From assembly GCA_032622095.1 (NCBI GenBank), contig CP136063.1, positions 85,783,980-85,847,979 on the forward strand: DNA of 64,000 nt, given 5' to 3'. The position numbers and the translations under genes were made by a program. Of the stretch, positions 35,701-50,700 are shown piece after piece. The stretch is from Siphonodentalium dalli. Lineage: Eukaryota; Mollusca; Scaphopoda; Gadilida; Siphonodentaliidae. The notes beneath the pieces were generated by a model. The model made no database searches. It was not told the origin of the DNA and saw only the letters and a list, made by a program, of their open reading frames with translations. How positions within the stretch are numbered: position 1 is the stretch's first letter; each line of letters opens with the position of its first letter.

Positions 35701-38700
35701 TCAAATAAAAAAATGAGATCGTTTTGCAGTGCATTCCTTTAAATTTTCACATCTACATGTGCACCAATCACTCTAGTTCATGTCCATATGAATGCGTACC
35801 ATACTTTGACATCGTTGAATAAAATTATCCCCCATTATATATTGCATATATAAATTTGCAAAACAGAAAACGTCGTCGATTGAGTTGTGTATTACGTAAG
35901 ACGGTAAGGCAACACAGTTGCCGTACTTTCTTTACTGTTAGCAATCACTTACTAATAAAATAATGAGATCGTTTTACGCGTGCATTCCTTTAAATTTTCA
36001 CATCTACATGTGCACCAATCACTCTAGTTCATGTCCATATGAATGCGTACTATACTTTGACATCGTTTAATAAAATTATCCCCAATATTTTATCAACAAA
36101 AACACCGCGAAGATTTTGTATGAAGTTTGACGTTGTAACCTCGATTTCCCGAATTACCTTCACTTTTCCACAATCACTAGCAAAGTGTTAACCAACTTCT
36201 ATTTATTTGCATTTAATAATGTACCAACGAAATTCAATAAAATGTGGAAATGCATTGTGAAATTTATTCCAGTATTGTAAAAATCTGATTAACTGTTGTT
36301 GACATGTGATCACAAATAGTAACCAATGTAAACAAAACACAAGCCATGATCGTGAGGATACAGAAATAAGATGTGTAACGTCGACGTAAATACTTCGACA
36401 ATTACTCCGTGTGTCATGTATAAAAAAAGACATAAAAACAGCATTAATAGACTAAAATTTAAATTTTTAAATCATAGGTTAGAAGTTGAAATGCTATTCA
36501 GTAACAATATAATGTTTAATATATCGGAATAGAAATATATATCGCAAGAACTATATATTCAGCGCTGACAACAACTCCTTCTGTGTACCTCACGAACGTA
36601 ATGCGTACGTACTTCGAACTTGACCCAGTTTATTACGATATATCTTGGCACATTTACATGCGTAGATAATGTCCATCACATATTGTCATTTGAAAAAGAT
36701 TGAATGGCCATTAAGGTCGATAACAGTTCTTTTCTCTTCGTGAATATATGAGATGCCAAACTAAATAATAGTTAGCAAGACATCGTATTGAATAAGGATG
36801 ACGAAATATACTAAAAATAAATCACATTGAGACACAGGCGTTACCTTGACCTTGATGTAATGATGATGCAATGTATATCACAGTTAGTGCCAAAATACAA
36901 GGTGTGCACACAGTTAAACTACCGGTAATCGATATATTGTTTGGCATATGTTCAACTTGTAACAAAGGACATACTAATAGAGCAATTTTGTTCGATTAAA
37001 TGATAAATATCTCTTGAAAAATTATTGATAATTATAAGATTGAAATTCGCGCCCAGCTTGGATGGAAGCCACGTGTTCAGAAATTGGTAAACGCGCTGTT
37101 TGCTGGAAGCTTCTAATTAGTTCCTCGCATTGCTATTCAATACATTTTATACACTCTATAAAAAATATAATATTGTCAATATGATCATGTGAAGAATTAG
37201 GAAAAATAAAAAAATAATTGGAAACAGTTTTATTTGGGAATAGGCCTACGCAGCAGTAAGAACAAACACGGCGTCCTTAGTAACATCAGCATGTCGTCTT
37301 GCTCTTACCGTAGCTTCGTTAGTCAAATAATGTTAGTGATTGTTTTATATTTGGATGCATATGATATAAAAACATAAACAAGTCAAGTAAATATTTTATT
37401 GGAAATAAAAATAAAGTTCGAAAATAAATAAATGTCAGTTAGACGACCGTACACAGTTGCCCGAGTACGCTGATTTCTCTAGTCGACTCCAAAAAAAGCA
37501 CCGCCGCATTCCACTTTTTGTTTGCGATTTTATTGACAACTATCGATTAAATTGTACAAAATCTGCCACAAAACCCCACAAAAACGTAACAATTAATAAT
37601 GTAACATATATTTTATTATTTACATTAACAATGAAAGCAATTTGTTGTGTTATAATGCAATAGTTTTGTTGTAAACTATGACTGAAAAAAACGCAAAACT
37701 CCGGGCTCTCTGGGGCTCTCTGGACGCTACGCGGCAGGGCTCTCTAGGGTGTTCTGGACGCTACACGGCGGGGCGCTCTGGGGTGTTCTGAACGCTAAAG
37801 GGTTAACAGCTTTGATATGCAACATTGCCAACTGGGAACAGATTTTTCCGTCTATTGTATGCATATGTATACATATACATGCAAGCACTCTAACTCACAT
37901 ATATATGCCAGTCAATGGCACAAAATGGGTATTATCACTAATGAATAGGATAAAACTAATGGCATACAGCCATAATATAACCCGACATAATAGTTGTGAG
38001 TGTGGATGTCCCAGGTAAGAGCATTACGCATTATTTCATCGGAAACACTATATAACGTCAGGTGCCTCTGTTGGGGACCATTTAACGTTCAGGACATCAG
38101 GGTTCAAAGGTTAATGATCCTGTGCCAGTGCATTATCTTGAGCCTCACATATATAAGAGAATGCACTGGCTTATGAGGTCAAGATCAATATTGTTAGGCC
38201 AATGTATTCTCTTATATATATATATGAGGCTCCCTATGAGAGATGCGCATATATAAGAGAATGCATTGGCACAGGGTTTTCACAAAATTTCAGGAAGCTC
38301 CAGCATGGAAGGGTTAACCTCTTCGCTGATAAATGATGTTACGGCGTCGTGTGCTGGGCTGTTAACATTATTGCCATTTTCCAGTGGAAAAATAGGATGG
38401 GAATATCACAAGAACCAAGTAACCTGACTCAGTTGAAAGGCTATTATCATTCACAATCGTGCAACATCATACACTGTTTGAAACTTTGAGATACAGTTGT
38501 TCCGATACACCAATTTCTTAATTCCAGTTATGAATAAAGGCCTACTGCTAGTGTGCTGAAGTAGGTCTGTAGTACCTATGGACCATATAGCACATGACGT
38601 GCACTTTTACACCTGTAATAGTTACGGACGTCATAGCAGCAAAGAGGTTAAAGAAAGCAAATAAAGGTTACCTTGAATTTGGAATCAATCTCGATGATGA

Positions 38701-41700
38701 TTTCATGGATCATATAGTAGAAAACTTCATCGCGAGATAATTTAAGTATAGTGTCCAGATGTGGCACAATGATGTCCAGATTATGAGCAGCTACGTTCTT
38801 CATCATAGCCAAGAAGAAATACCTCTGATGTTGTTCAATGGCGTATTGTTGAAAGATGACTTCAAAGTTCTCAGTTGTGAATAGCTGGAAAAAAATTAGC
38901 TAATGACTTCAAACCGCTGTATTTATACATTCGATTGTAAAATGTCACTATATGTGCCATGTGCCCAACTCACGACTGTAAATTGAACCTTCTGATAATT
39001 ACGAGTGTCTAAAATTTCTCCTGTCAAATTCACTTCCATGAAATTGATACTACGTAATAAGGAGAATGGTTTTTCTAACATCTTCTTGTAAGCGAAACAT
39101 GAACGAGATTTCTCACAAAGGTGCCCGATCAACGAATTTTGTCTGCCATAAGCACAGGCCAATTCGTCACTGATTGTAATCTATCGGTAACAGAATACTT
39201 TCTGTCCAAAAAAATTTCCAACAGACTTTCTGCACATAGATTCATTACCAAATTGTTTCTATCCAATGAAACATAGAATACGAAATTATGAATCTGATGT
39301 TTCTAGTTGCCCTTTATTTAAAGCCTTTTTAGTCAAATTTAAATTAAGAAGGCTAACACCACCCACAACTCGTCCAATTCATTTTCTCCATTAAAATACA
39401 CCTTGTCAGGGATCATGCTGGCCAGAAAATTTATAATATTTGGTCAATTTTTCGGCAATTTCTGAATTTATTTTGGCCAATTTTCAGAAATTTTGGCCAA
39501 ATTGAAAAACCAAAATAAAGGGTGATTCAGAAAAAAAACTCAAAACTAAAAACAAAACATGATGACAGAAGGTAGAGCAAAAGAAAACAAACGCTAAACA
39601 AAGCATGTATATGAGAAAATTGACGCTGCAAGTGTGCACTAAAGAAATCAGGAAAAACTGTAAATTAAAGGGGGACTGTACACTAAATCCAACCATTTAT
39701 TGGACCATCTCATTTTATACTCAACAGACAAATGAATGAATTTGAGCCATGAATGAGTGCAAAATACACTCATGTGCGCTATGAACGATGCAAACAACTT
39801 GGTAATTATAATGAAAATGAATTTATGACTCCAGCCATTTATTCGTTTTCATTATTATTACCATGTTATTTGCATCTTCATAGAGCACATGTGTGTATTT
39901 TGCACTCATCCACTCAAATTCATTCATTTGTTGCATATATTCTGTTGAGTATAAAAGGAGATGGTCCAATAAATGGCCGGATTTAGTGCACAGTACCCCT
40001 TTAAGCCTAGGTGGTATTGTATATCAACATAAATAAGTATTGTTTTATTATGTTGCAATCAGAAAGCAGTAATATATTGACAGTTGATTGAGAAAGGATG
40101 CTGTAAGAGCAGGTAATCATCATTGCTTTGGTGAGTAAGCATGGGTGATTTCTGAAAAATCCAAACACACATAGGCCAGCAACTGCTGATCACCTGTTAA
40201 CTTCAGAGAAGTAATTGCTGACTACTAGTATTGGCTACAAAACGTTTTGGCCAAAATTTTAGTGATTTTCTTTGGCCATTTTCGAAAAAATCTTGCCATG
40301 GGCAATCTAGTCACAGACAATTTGAATTCAGCATTTTGCACTGAATCTATCTATACATACCTCTGGATGATTTAGTGATATCTTCTCTAGAAACATTGAC
40401 AGCAGAACCTTCACGCCCTGGTGCAATGCATCATCATATTTTCCTATGATTTCTTGAAACCTGTCTGATATGGCATTGGAATTGTATGTGTATATTTCCT
40501 TCATTGCATCTACAAATCGAAAAGTTTAACAGGTTTGGTTATCAAGCTATTTACTCCAGTTTTAAATTAATTTCATTATAATTACCATGTTGTTTGCATC
40601 ATTCATAGAGTAAATGAGTGTATTTTGCACTCATCCATGGCTCAAATTCATTCATTTGTTGCATATATTCTGTTGAGTATAAAAGTAGATGGTCCTAAAA
40701 AGGGCCGGATTTAGTGTACAGTACTCCTTTAACACTCAAATGATTTTCTATCATAACTGTCAATGGCGTGATTAGATGTGGTTAGATGTGGTCGCCTATT
40801 CCTCAATTACGTGATTTGACATTTTGATTTACATGGCAAGTTTTAGGTTTATATAAACAGTTAATACTCAGTTTTTTATCATTTATTAAATTGGAAGGGT
40901 ATTGGAAGAGCCCGTATAACTGATGGAAAAGCCAAACCAATCCATTGACAGCAAAATCAAATCATCCAAGAACCTCACCAAAATAAGGAACTTGAATTCA
41001 TTTTAATTTTGATTTAGATTGGGAATCGTAGGGATGATTATTTAAGCAACGAGTAATACCATATCGCACCAGATAAATAAACAACAATTATCTGAAAGTG
41101 ACAAACTGATAAAGATGCAATCACATCGTAAAAAGTACCGTAATGAACTACTCGATTTATCAACTTTTCTTTGCAAAAGTTTGAATTATAACCGGAGAAG
41201 GGATTGAAAACATCTGTTCAACATTTTCTGTGACTTTCTCAACATTTCAGACAAAGTTTGGCATAAATAAAAATGACATATTCTCCATACATGCATGATA
41301 TAGACCCGCCAGAACTGTTAGCCATATTATCTACCTTGAAGTTACTTGTGAGGGCTGAGCTATATAAAGTTCTAGTGATATGTCAAATCGCATCATCACC
41401 AGGGTTAAATATCAAATGAGCGTGAAGCGCACAAAGGGTCATAGGCCCCCAACACACAATGGGGTCGCAGGGAGCCTGTTTCAGCAAGTATGATATAAAA
41501 TTTGATACATAAAATATGTTCGGCCTTATGTGAGCTTTTAAATAAGCTTTTTATATGCGCGATATGCACTTACTGAGGAGATGATTGTTTTCAGTTTCTA
41601 TGAAGACGTCTGTGATTAGACTAATGTATGGAGCCATCAACTCAGGTTCACAGGTCGATATCTTATGGACCTCAGTATGAACGTGGTGCTTAATTATAGC

Positions 41701-44700
41701 ATGTTCACCATATGTCTCGAATATGTTCATCAAATGTTCAATCAAATCTTTGGTGCATTCAAGTGTTCTGCTAGTCTCATGCTGAAATGAGGACAATATG
41801 CTTTTTATATGGGCAATATAAACTTACTGAGGAGTTGATGGTTATCAGTTTCTATGAAGACATCTGTGATTTGACTAATGTACGGAGCCATCAACTCAGG
41901 TTCACTTTTCGATATCATATCAACCTCTGTACGAATGTGCTGTTTAATTCTAGCATGTTCACCATATGTCTCGAATATGTTCATCAAATGTTCAATCAAA
42001 TCTTTGGTGCATCCGAGTGTTCTGCTAGGCTCATGCTGAAAATGAGGACATTAGAATGTTACTACGTCTCTGGGATATATTGAAATAATGTTTATATGAG
42101 GATGCTCCGCCGGTGCTGGCATGCCCCCATGGTGCTACTTCAAACATGGCCAGGTAGTCACCCAAATAGTGAAGTGACCATCCGCAAGCAACTTGAATAC
42201 CAAAATTATTTAAATCGGTTCATATTTGTTGCTAATTAAGCCGGACCGAAAAAAATCAGAGAAAATTTTGAACAAAGGCCGTAACTCAGGCAAAAAAATA
42301 GGGATACACCTGCTCATTGATTTGATATATTGTGGCAAGCAACTTGTATACCAAAAATTATTGAAATCAGTTAATATTTGAGTTATCAAGCCGGAAAGAA
42401 CAAAATCATGAAAATTTACAAACTGAGGTCCATAGCTCAGACAAAAAACACGGTTAGCTCACTGATTTTGGTATATACCATGGCAAGCAACTTGTGTACC
42501 AAAAATTATTGAAATTGGTTTGTATTTGTTGGAGTTATCAAGCCAGACAGAAAAAAGTTGGAGAAAATTGATAAATGAAGGGCCGTGACTCAGGCAAAAA
42601 TATTGTGATAAACCTGATTTGCTTAATGATTTGAGATATTGTGGCAAGCAATTTGTGTACAAAAATGGAGCAAGCAACTTGTATGCCAAAAAATAATTGA
42701 AATTGGTTCATATTTGTTCAAATAATCAAGCTGGACGGACAGATGAATGGATGGACAAACGGATGGATGCAGTCAATCCAGTATACGCCCATTCTCTTCA
42801 AGAGTTGGGTATAAAATAATATTCCATTCACAAAGGCAAAACAAGACCATCACTTGGGTGTGGCTAGATATATGCCGTGATAATTTGAACAAAGATCCAT
42901 AACCCTGGTGAATATTGGCAGGCGGAACCCAAATTCGAACTTGACCTGTATTTTGGGCTAGTAAACTAACATACAAATTTCATTTCATTTGGTTAAGACT
43001 TACTAAAGTTATCATCCAGAAACGAAAATTGAATGCAATTTTCAACAAAAAGGAGGCTGTAACTGTGGTGAAAATTGGCGGGCAGAACCCGAATTCGAAC
43101 TTGACATGTATTTTGTGCTGGTAAACCCACATACCAAATTTCATTCCATTCAGTTCAGACTTACTAAAGTTATCATCTGGAAATGAAAAAAGCAAACATA
43201 TGGATGGGCAGATGGAGGGACAAATAACATAATACGTCCCGTTTTGAAAAAAATGGGCGTATAAAAATAATTGAAACGAACATGGCTTGTTCATACCTTA
43301 AAATTATGTGTGTACGTAATTTGGTAAGAGGAATTTCAAAAGATTACTTTGTTGATATAGCGCTGAAAAAACATATTTTGTTTATTATATTTTTCGGTAA
43401 ATTTGAGATTGTCTTGTCTCAATTTTTTTAATCAGCAGTCGTGTAAAATTTGCATTCTGAAACTTTTATGGTATTACATAATTTTGATGGTTAAAATGAG
43501 AAATTAGCAGTGCATGAGGTTAAAATAGTTTCCTAGTTAAGATAACGGAATATACCTTATCCATATAGTCGAGCATTATTCCGTTTCCGATTCCAGAAAT
43601 TCAATGAATACAAATAGCGCAGCAAAATGTTTCAGGCCAGATTATCATGTTCAAAGTTGTATTTTTTATAACCTCAATGCATCTTTCTGGGACATATAAT
43701 GATCGTAGAAAGGTATTTCAGGAACTTATTGACCTATTACAATGCCGTAAATATTACAAATCGATTGAATTGGGATGAGACAAAAGGCCTGTGTTGACTC
43801 ATTTATGAGTCTTCTGCAGAATTTAAATATACCACTTTTTTCCTGTTTTTTGGATCAAAAATAAATATGTTGAATACTATTATACAGCCTTGGAAAGACA
43901 TTATATAAGTCATATAATTTACCACTTCAGCAACATAAATTTACTTTAATTTACCTCAAGTTAAGTATACATAAGTTGGGGCCAGTAATGTTTGCTTGAA
44001 TCCGATAATGACAGTTTGGTAAATTTGGCCTCAAAATTAAGCCGAGTTATAAAAACAAAATGCTTTCAGTGTTATATCTACATGTTCATTTGGAAGACTT
44101 TCATATACAGATTTTCTTACAATTCCTCTTCCCAAGTTATTTGTACATAATTTATATAGAGTCGGGCCTGGTAAAATCAAAGTTTTACCAGTAGGTCCGA
44201 CTCCCCAATGGAATTATGCCACGTAATCATCGAAGCCAATTGATTATTCTGCTTATTACACACTTTCAATTACAATTACAATTCGTTCATTTTGTGGATA
44301 ATATGTGACAAAATAGTACTTGATCAGCTGATTGTCTTGTGCTGAATTCCAAACTTTCAGTTGCATGGATAATGTTTACGCTTGACCACATTCTTTGACG
44401 TTGAAACTGCAAATACTGGAACCTCCAATTTGGCTCCATTGAGTATAGGTGGTCTATTAGAATGCGGAAGATACTCAATTTATAACAAGATAAAATATCT
44501 TGCAGATTCATCCATATAAGTCCATGTTGTCAGACATGTTGACAGTCACAGACCTATGACAGTTCAAATCGAGCGTTTCATGTTCGTGTGAACAAGAATA
44601 GTTCGACATGGAGCAGAGTTAAAAGCTGTCAACACATGCATGTTGTCACGAGGAACGTAATTTACAGGTGTGAGATTATCTCTTTTAATTTACTGAGAAA

Positions 44701-47700
44701 TCCTTAAAAATCACCTATAGCTGGGTAATAAATATACATAATCTACAGGTTGAAAAAAGCCCATGTCTGTTTTATCAGATTTAAATACATACCAATTTTA
44801 GCCAATTGTGGAAACTAGAGTAGTAAATTTGAGCACATGCTGTCGCCTTCTTTGGTTCATCATCGAAGAAACTCTCATATTTGGACATACATGTCTTGAA
44901 GATGGACACATAAAGATAGTTGTCTTTCTCAGATATATCCCTTCCACTTCTGTAAATAAAAATTGTTCTTCAGAAGACTGTGGTCCCAAGTGATAAAATC
45001 TTACCCTAACCATTTCTTTATATTTAAGGATTAACTGTCATGTGGACTGTTTTTATGGAGATGTAACCGTGAGGTAAGTGGTCATAACTTGTGTAAAACC
45101 CGAATTTACATACAAGTTATGACCACTTACCTCACGGTTACATCTCCATAAAAACAGTCCACATGACAGTTAATCCTTATATTTATATACATTTAGCGAA
45201 AAAGCCACTTTTGTAAATGTATTTATATCGAAAAGTGTATCGTGACAAAACCAGCCCAAAATATCCCATAGCACCCGTTACAGTATACAATGAGATGTGC
45301 TACATTATTCTGGAACATAAAAGCGGATACAGTTCACGCCAATTTACTGTTCAATTTTATTGGATTCGGAAACAAAAATAATTTCAGTGTTCACTGACAA
45401 GATTGCACAATGGGAAAATTAACCTGCATCTACAAATGAAAACCATTTAAGGATTAACTGTCATGTGGACTGTTTTTATGGTAAGTGGTCAAAACCCGTT
45501 AATACTACGTGACATCAAAGGTGTTTTTAATCAATTTTATATTGGCAAAAGTTAACACGAACAATTTCAAAACAAGGCTCTTTATATTGAAACCTGATGA
45601 TTTATTACGTCAATCCTGCGCGAGTGCAAATGCGCCCAAAACATTACGCGTTCTTCTTCTCCAAAATCAATGACGCGTCGATGTAATTATGGTTGTCATT
45701 ATGACCCTCTTGCAGGTTTATCGAGAAATAATTGCAACTAGTCACATGGTCACCGACCAATCGGAATGCTGGATTTAGTGATAATCACACTCAGTATGTA
45801 AATATTAAATATTCATTGATGAGCAGTTCCCATATAGGAAATGTTCAGAAAATAAATTAAACAAATGGCCATATAGGCCGTTTGTTGAACTTATTATCTG
45901 AACATTTCCTATCAAAAATTAATATGTATCCATCTGTATTATTATTTGGTCTGTCTGTCATCTGCTATTATTACCTGAACATCCCTCAAAATGAATAAAT
46001 AGAGAATACCTACAGTTTTTAGCTCAACTTACTTTTGTAAGTTTGAGCTATTGCCATGGCTTGGCGTCCGTCGTCCGTGTGTCCGTGTGTCCGTCAACAA
46101 TTTCCTTTGGCGCGGGCTACAGGTCGTACCTTTGGTCTGATCTTTATGAAATTTTGCATGAATGTTGACATTGACATGTAGATGGGAACGAGTCATTTTG
46201 GGGTCATTCGGCCAAAAAACATGGCCGCTGGTGGCCATCTTGGATTTCAAAATTCAATCCATTGGCGCGGGCTACAGGTCGTACTGTTCGTTTGATCATA
46301 ATGAAATTTGTCATGGATGTTAATATTGACATGTAGATGGGAACGAGTCATTTTGGGGTCGTTCGGCCAAAAAACATGGCCGTCAGCAGCCATCTTGGAT
46401 TTTACTCTTTGCATGACTAAATCATTTGGCGCAGGCTACAGGTCGTAGTTTTGATCGGAACTTCATGTAATTTGTCATGGATGTTAACAATGACATGTAG
46501 AAGGGAACGAGTAATTTTGGGGTTGTTCGGCCAAAAAACATGGCCGCTGGTGGCCATCTTGGATTTTACTCTTTGCATGACTAAATCCTTTGGCGCGGGC
46601 TACAGGTTGTACCTTTGGTCTGATCTTTATGAAATTTGTCATGAATGTTGACATTGGCATGTAGTTGGGAACGAGTCATTTTGGGGTCATTCGGCCAAAA
46701 AACATGGCCGCTGGTGGCCATTTTGGATTTCAAAATTCAATCCATTGGCGCGGGCTACAGGTCGTACTGTTCGTCTGATCATTATGAAATTTGTCATGGA
46801 TGTTAATATTGACATGTAGATGGGAACGAGTGATTTTGGGGTCGTTCAGCCAAAAAACATGGCCGCCAGCAGCCATCTTGGATTTTACTCTTTGCATGAC
46901 TAAATCCTTTGGCGCGGGTTACAGGTCGTACCTTTGGTCTGACCTTTATGAAATTTGTCATGAATATTGATATTGACATGTATATGGGAACGAGTTATTT
47001 TGGGGTCATACGGCCAAAAAACATGGCCGCTGGCAGCCATCTTGGATTTTACTCTTTGCATGACTAAATCCTTTGGCGCAGGCTACAGGTCGTAGTTTTG
47101 ATCAGAACTTCATGAAATTTGTCATGGATGTTAACAATGACATGTAGATGGGAACGAGTGATTTTGGGGTTGTTCGGCCAAAAAACATGGCCGCCAGCAG
47201 CCATCATGGATTTTACTCTTTGCATGACTAAATCATTTGGCGCGGGCTACAGGTCGTACCTATGGTCTGATCTTTATGAAATTTGTCATGAATGTTGACA
47301 TTGACATGTAGATGGGAACGAGTCATTTTGGGGTCATTCGGCCACAAAACATGGCCGCTGGTGGCCATTTTGGATTTAAAAATTCAATCCATTGGCGCGG
47401 GCTACAGGTCGTGCCGTTCGTCTGATCATCATGAAATTTGTCATGGATGTTAATATTGACATGTAGATGGGAACGAGTGATTTTGGGGTCGTTCGGCCAA
47501 AAAACATGGCCGCCAGCAGCCATCTTGGATTTTACTCTTTCAATGACTAAATCCTTTGGCGCGGGTTACAGGTCGTACCTTTGGTCTGACCTTTATGAAA
47601 TTTGTCATGAATATTGATATTGACATGTATATGGGAACGAGTCATTTTGGGGTCATACGGCCAAAAAACATGGCCGCTGGCAGCCATCTTGGATTTAAAA

Positions 47701-50700
47701 ATTCAATCCATTGGCACATGCTACAGGTCGTACTGTTTGTCTGATCATCATGATATTTATCATGGATGTTAATATTAACATGTAGATGGGAACGAGTCAT
47801 TTTGGGGTCGTTTGGCTAAAAAACATGTCCACCAGCAGCCATATTTGATTTTACTCTTTGCATGAATAAATCCTTTGGTGCGGGCTACAGGTCGTAGCTT
47901 TGGTCGGAACTTCATGAAATTTGTCATGTATGTTAACAATGACATGTAGATGGGAAACGAGTCATTTTGGGGTCGTTCAGCCGAAAAACATGGCCGCCAG
48001 CAGCCATCTTGGATTTTACTCTTTGCATGACTAAATCCATTGGCACAGGCTACAGGTCATACCTTTGATCAGATCATTATGAGATTTGTAAAGGCTGTAG
48101 ATGGGAACAAGTCATTTTGGGGTAATTCGGAAAAAAACATGGCTGCGGTGGCCATTTTAGAATTTACTCTTTGCATCAATAAATCCTTTGGCACACCATA
48201 ATCACCACATCCCTGATACGATCAATATGAAACCTGTTATGAATGTTGATATTGACATGTACATCTAGTCTTACTTAGACATTTCAATTAGCACTTTTCC
48301 TATTCCTCCATTTACTGTCGACCATTAAATTATTCCCCTACCTAAGTTGAGCTACAGTGTCATTGACACTTTCATTGTTAGAATACCGAAATATCTCATT
48401 CATGTCTAGAAAGAAATATCGATTTTCTCATGAGCAACTGCAAGCCATGAGTGAAAATTCAATATTTCTTTCCAGACATGAATGAGATGTTTCAGGTATT
48501 CAAACTAAAAACTGTAGGTATTATTTTTATTATATGCACCTCATTAAAGCTCAAAGTTGCCAAGTTATGCAGCATTTTTACTTTTAGTAGTACAGCAATT
48601 TGAACAGTACTCGGGAAGAATACTTTCTACTAATCACAAGTGCACAATGAAACACGGAATCAAATCTAACAAATCTCCTTGTCATCACAGACGAAATATA
48701 TAAATCCCATGTGCATGGGTCACAGCTACATGGTGCGTGATAAGTTGCGGCTAGCCAATGCTGAAGACACTTGCATGATCAATCAATAATTAGATGTCAA
48801 GAGTGTCTGTTTACACGAGTGTGATTTTCTTCGGAAAGTTGTTTGCTTGTTTTACTTCTGCCTTCTACTTACGGTGGTTCTCCTGTGAAACGACGGATTA
48901 AATTATAAGAAATAACTCTTGTTTTGAATAAGGTTATGAGTTATAACCGAAAAGTTTGCAGATAATTTACTATAATGGGCGGTTATAGAATTTTCTTCAA
49001 ATTTTTTGCTCACGTAAACTGCAGATAAGCTCAAATGAAATAATGCTATCTAGAGTGAAAATATTACATCGTATTTCACTGTGGCTTCTAAGAGATAAAT
49101 ACAACGATCTACATTTTGGTAATTTGCAACTATTTTATGGTCAAGTATATAATAAAAGACAATTCCAATGTATATTTTATAACTGAATGGGGGAATCCAT
49201 TATGGAAAGAAAAGGTTAATCAACTAGAGTGTAAATAGAGAATAATCACTTGGTTGGATGGTGACATGAAATAATACATGAGAGGCAGAGACGTTGTCCA
49301 AACACGAGAGTGCATTGCGCTCGAGTGTTTTAAAAAATAGTCTCTGCCTTGAATGAATTATTTCATGTCACCAGTTCAATTAAATGATTATTCTGTTTAT
49401 TATATTCTACTATAAACATCTGATTTACCAGAAATCTGTATAATACCACCATCGTACCCATGTCACATACATTTCTATAGCATGTATGAATACTTAACGC
49501 GCTAGTTAAAGTGACATAATTCACTAGTGAAATTACTGTTTATAATCACTCGAGAAATCAAGGTAAATCACACATGTATGAATGTAAAAATAAACATAAT
49601 AAATTAAAAAAGGAGAATGGAATTACTACGACTTATGGATCTCAGTAGCTTAACGGTTAGCATGTCGCCTTGTTTAGTGTCATCCTTGTAGTAACTGCGT
49701 TGTCAGGGATGTGAGTGAGCCTCGCCAGAGGACTGCTGATCTCCATAATAGTCGCTAATTTTCGGATTATAAAGTGAGACCGTCAAGTTATCGTATAAGC
49801 TGTTCAAATCTTGTGCCTAGTTGTGAGCCATGAGAAGGATCACTCATACTGTGACAGCTTTGACATACCTAGACGCTAAATAGAGACCTGGCTTGTTGGG
49901 TGAGTGTGAGCCGCTCTAGTCAAGTGCCTGTAAATTGGCAGCAGGCATAAGACTCGGCAATGCTCAACAACTGGGGTAATAAGAGCCCAGAATTATTTTA
50001 CAAATATAACTGTCTGATTTAACACCCTTAATTTAATTTACTATTTCTTCAATTCGGGGGGGGGGGGGGGGGGGGGGGGGGTAAAATAAATATCTGATTT
50101 TAGTTGAGGAACCCACCCTTCAACGCTCAGTACGTGTTATTAGATTTCGATATATTTATTTTATCCACCTCAAATATTTGTCAGCCTAGCAAAATTTCTA
50201 CCGGAAATATATACTGACATTCACATACGCCGTAGCCAGAGTTTGGGAGGTCACGCAAGGTCACAGTTTGTGGTGGTTTTGGCAGATTGGAAACGCTTTT
50301 CAGCATGAAATAAATGATGAAAATTATTGACAAAACAAATTGACAGTATCTTGTTATAGTTGGCATGCGAATACAAAAGTATACTTATATTCCCAATTGA
50401 ATAATCATGTTTTATTCATGAAATTAGACAAGTTATTATACCATGCCAATCACAAGTATCCTTAATTCGGACATTTCTAAGAGTCACTTTTATGTTTTTT
50501 TATATTAACCCTTTCATGACTGGTGCAGCATTAAATACCCAATGCCAGTGCATTCTCTTATATATGTGAGTCTCCCATAGGGAGCCTCGCATACATAAGA
50601 GAATGCACTGGCTTACGAGATCAAGGTAAATATTGTCAGGCCAATGCATTCACTTATTCCATATATAAGAGAATGCATTGGCACAGAGTTTTCGTAAAAT

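Larger units (their letters stand above)
35073..37806. mobile_element. Possible long TTAA-bounded element in intron 12
   Basis: TTAACCCTTTA at the left and TAAAGGGTTAA at the right would be piggyBac-like ends 2.7 kb apart. No transposase frame is visible. It holds a C26 run, a direct repeat pair and GGGCTCTCT repeats. The ends match only over 11 bases. Confidence 0.3.
45795..49219. mobile_element. TTAA-type element family D split by a 3.1-kb insertion
   Basis: Family D left part at 45795-46000 (ATTCATTGATGAGCAG, CTGAACATTTCC, CATCCCTCAAAATGAATA) and right part at 49148-49219 (CCAATGTATATTTTATAACT, GGAATCCATTATGG, AAAAGGTTAA). Between them lies the second minisatellite element with flanks. 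Confidence 0.55.

Noticed and set aside
41574-42035. Both copies of exon 10 used in series as two repeats
   Set aside because: Phases do not match; the joined reading stops at once with TGA.
42980-43294. 104-residue open frame on the minus strand
   Set aside because: It lies over the two-unit tandem repeat and has no domain or splice support.
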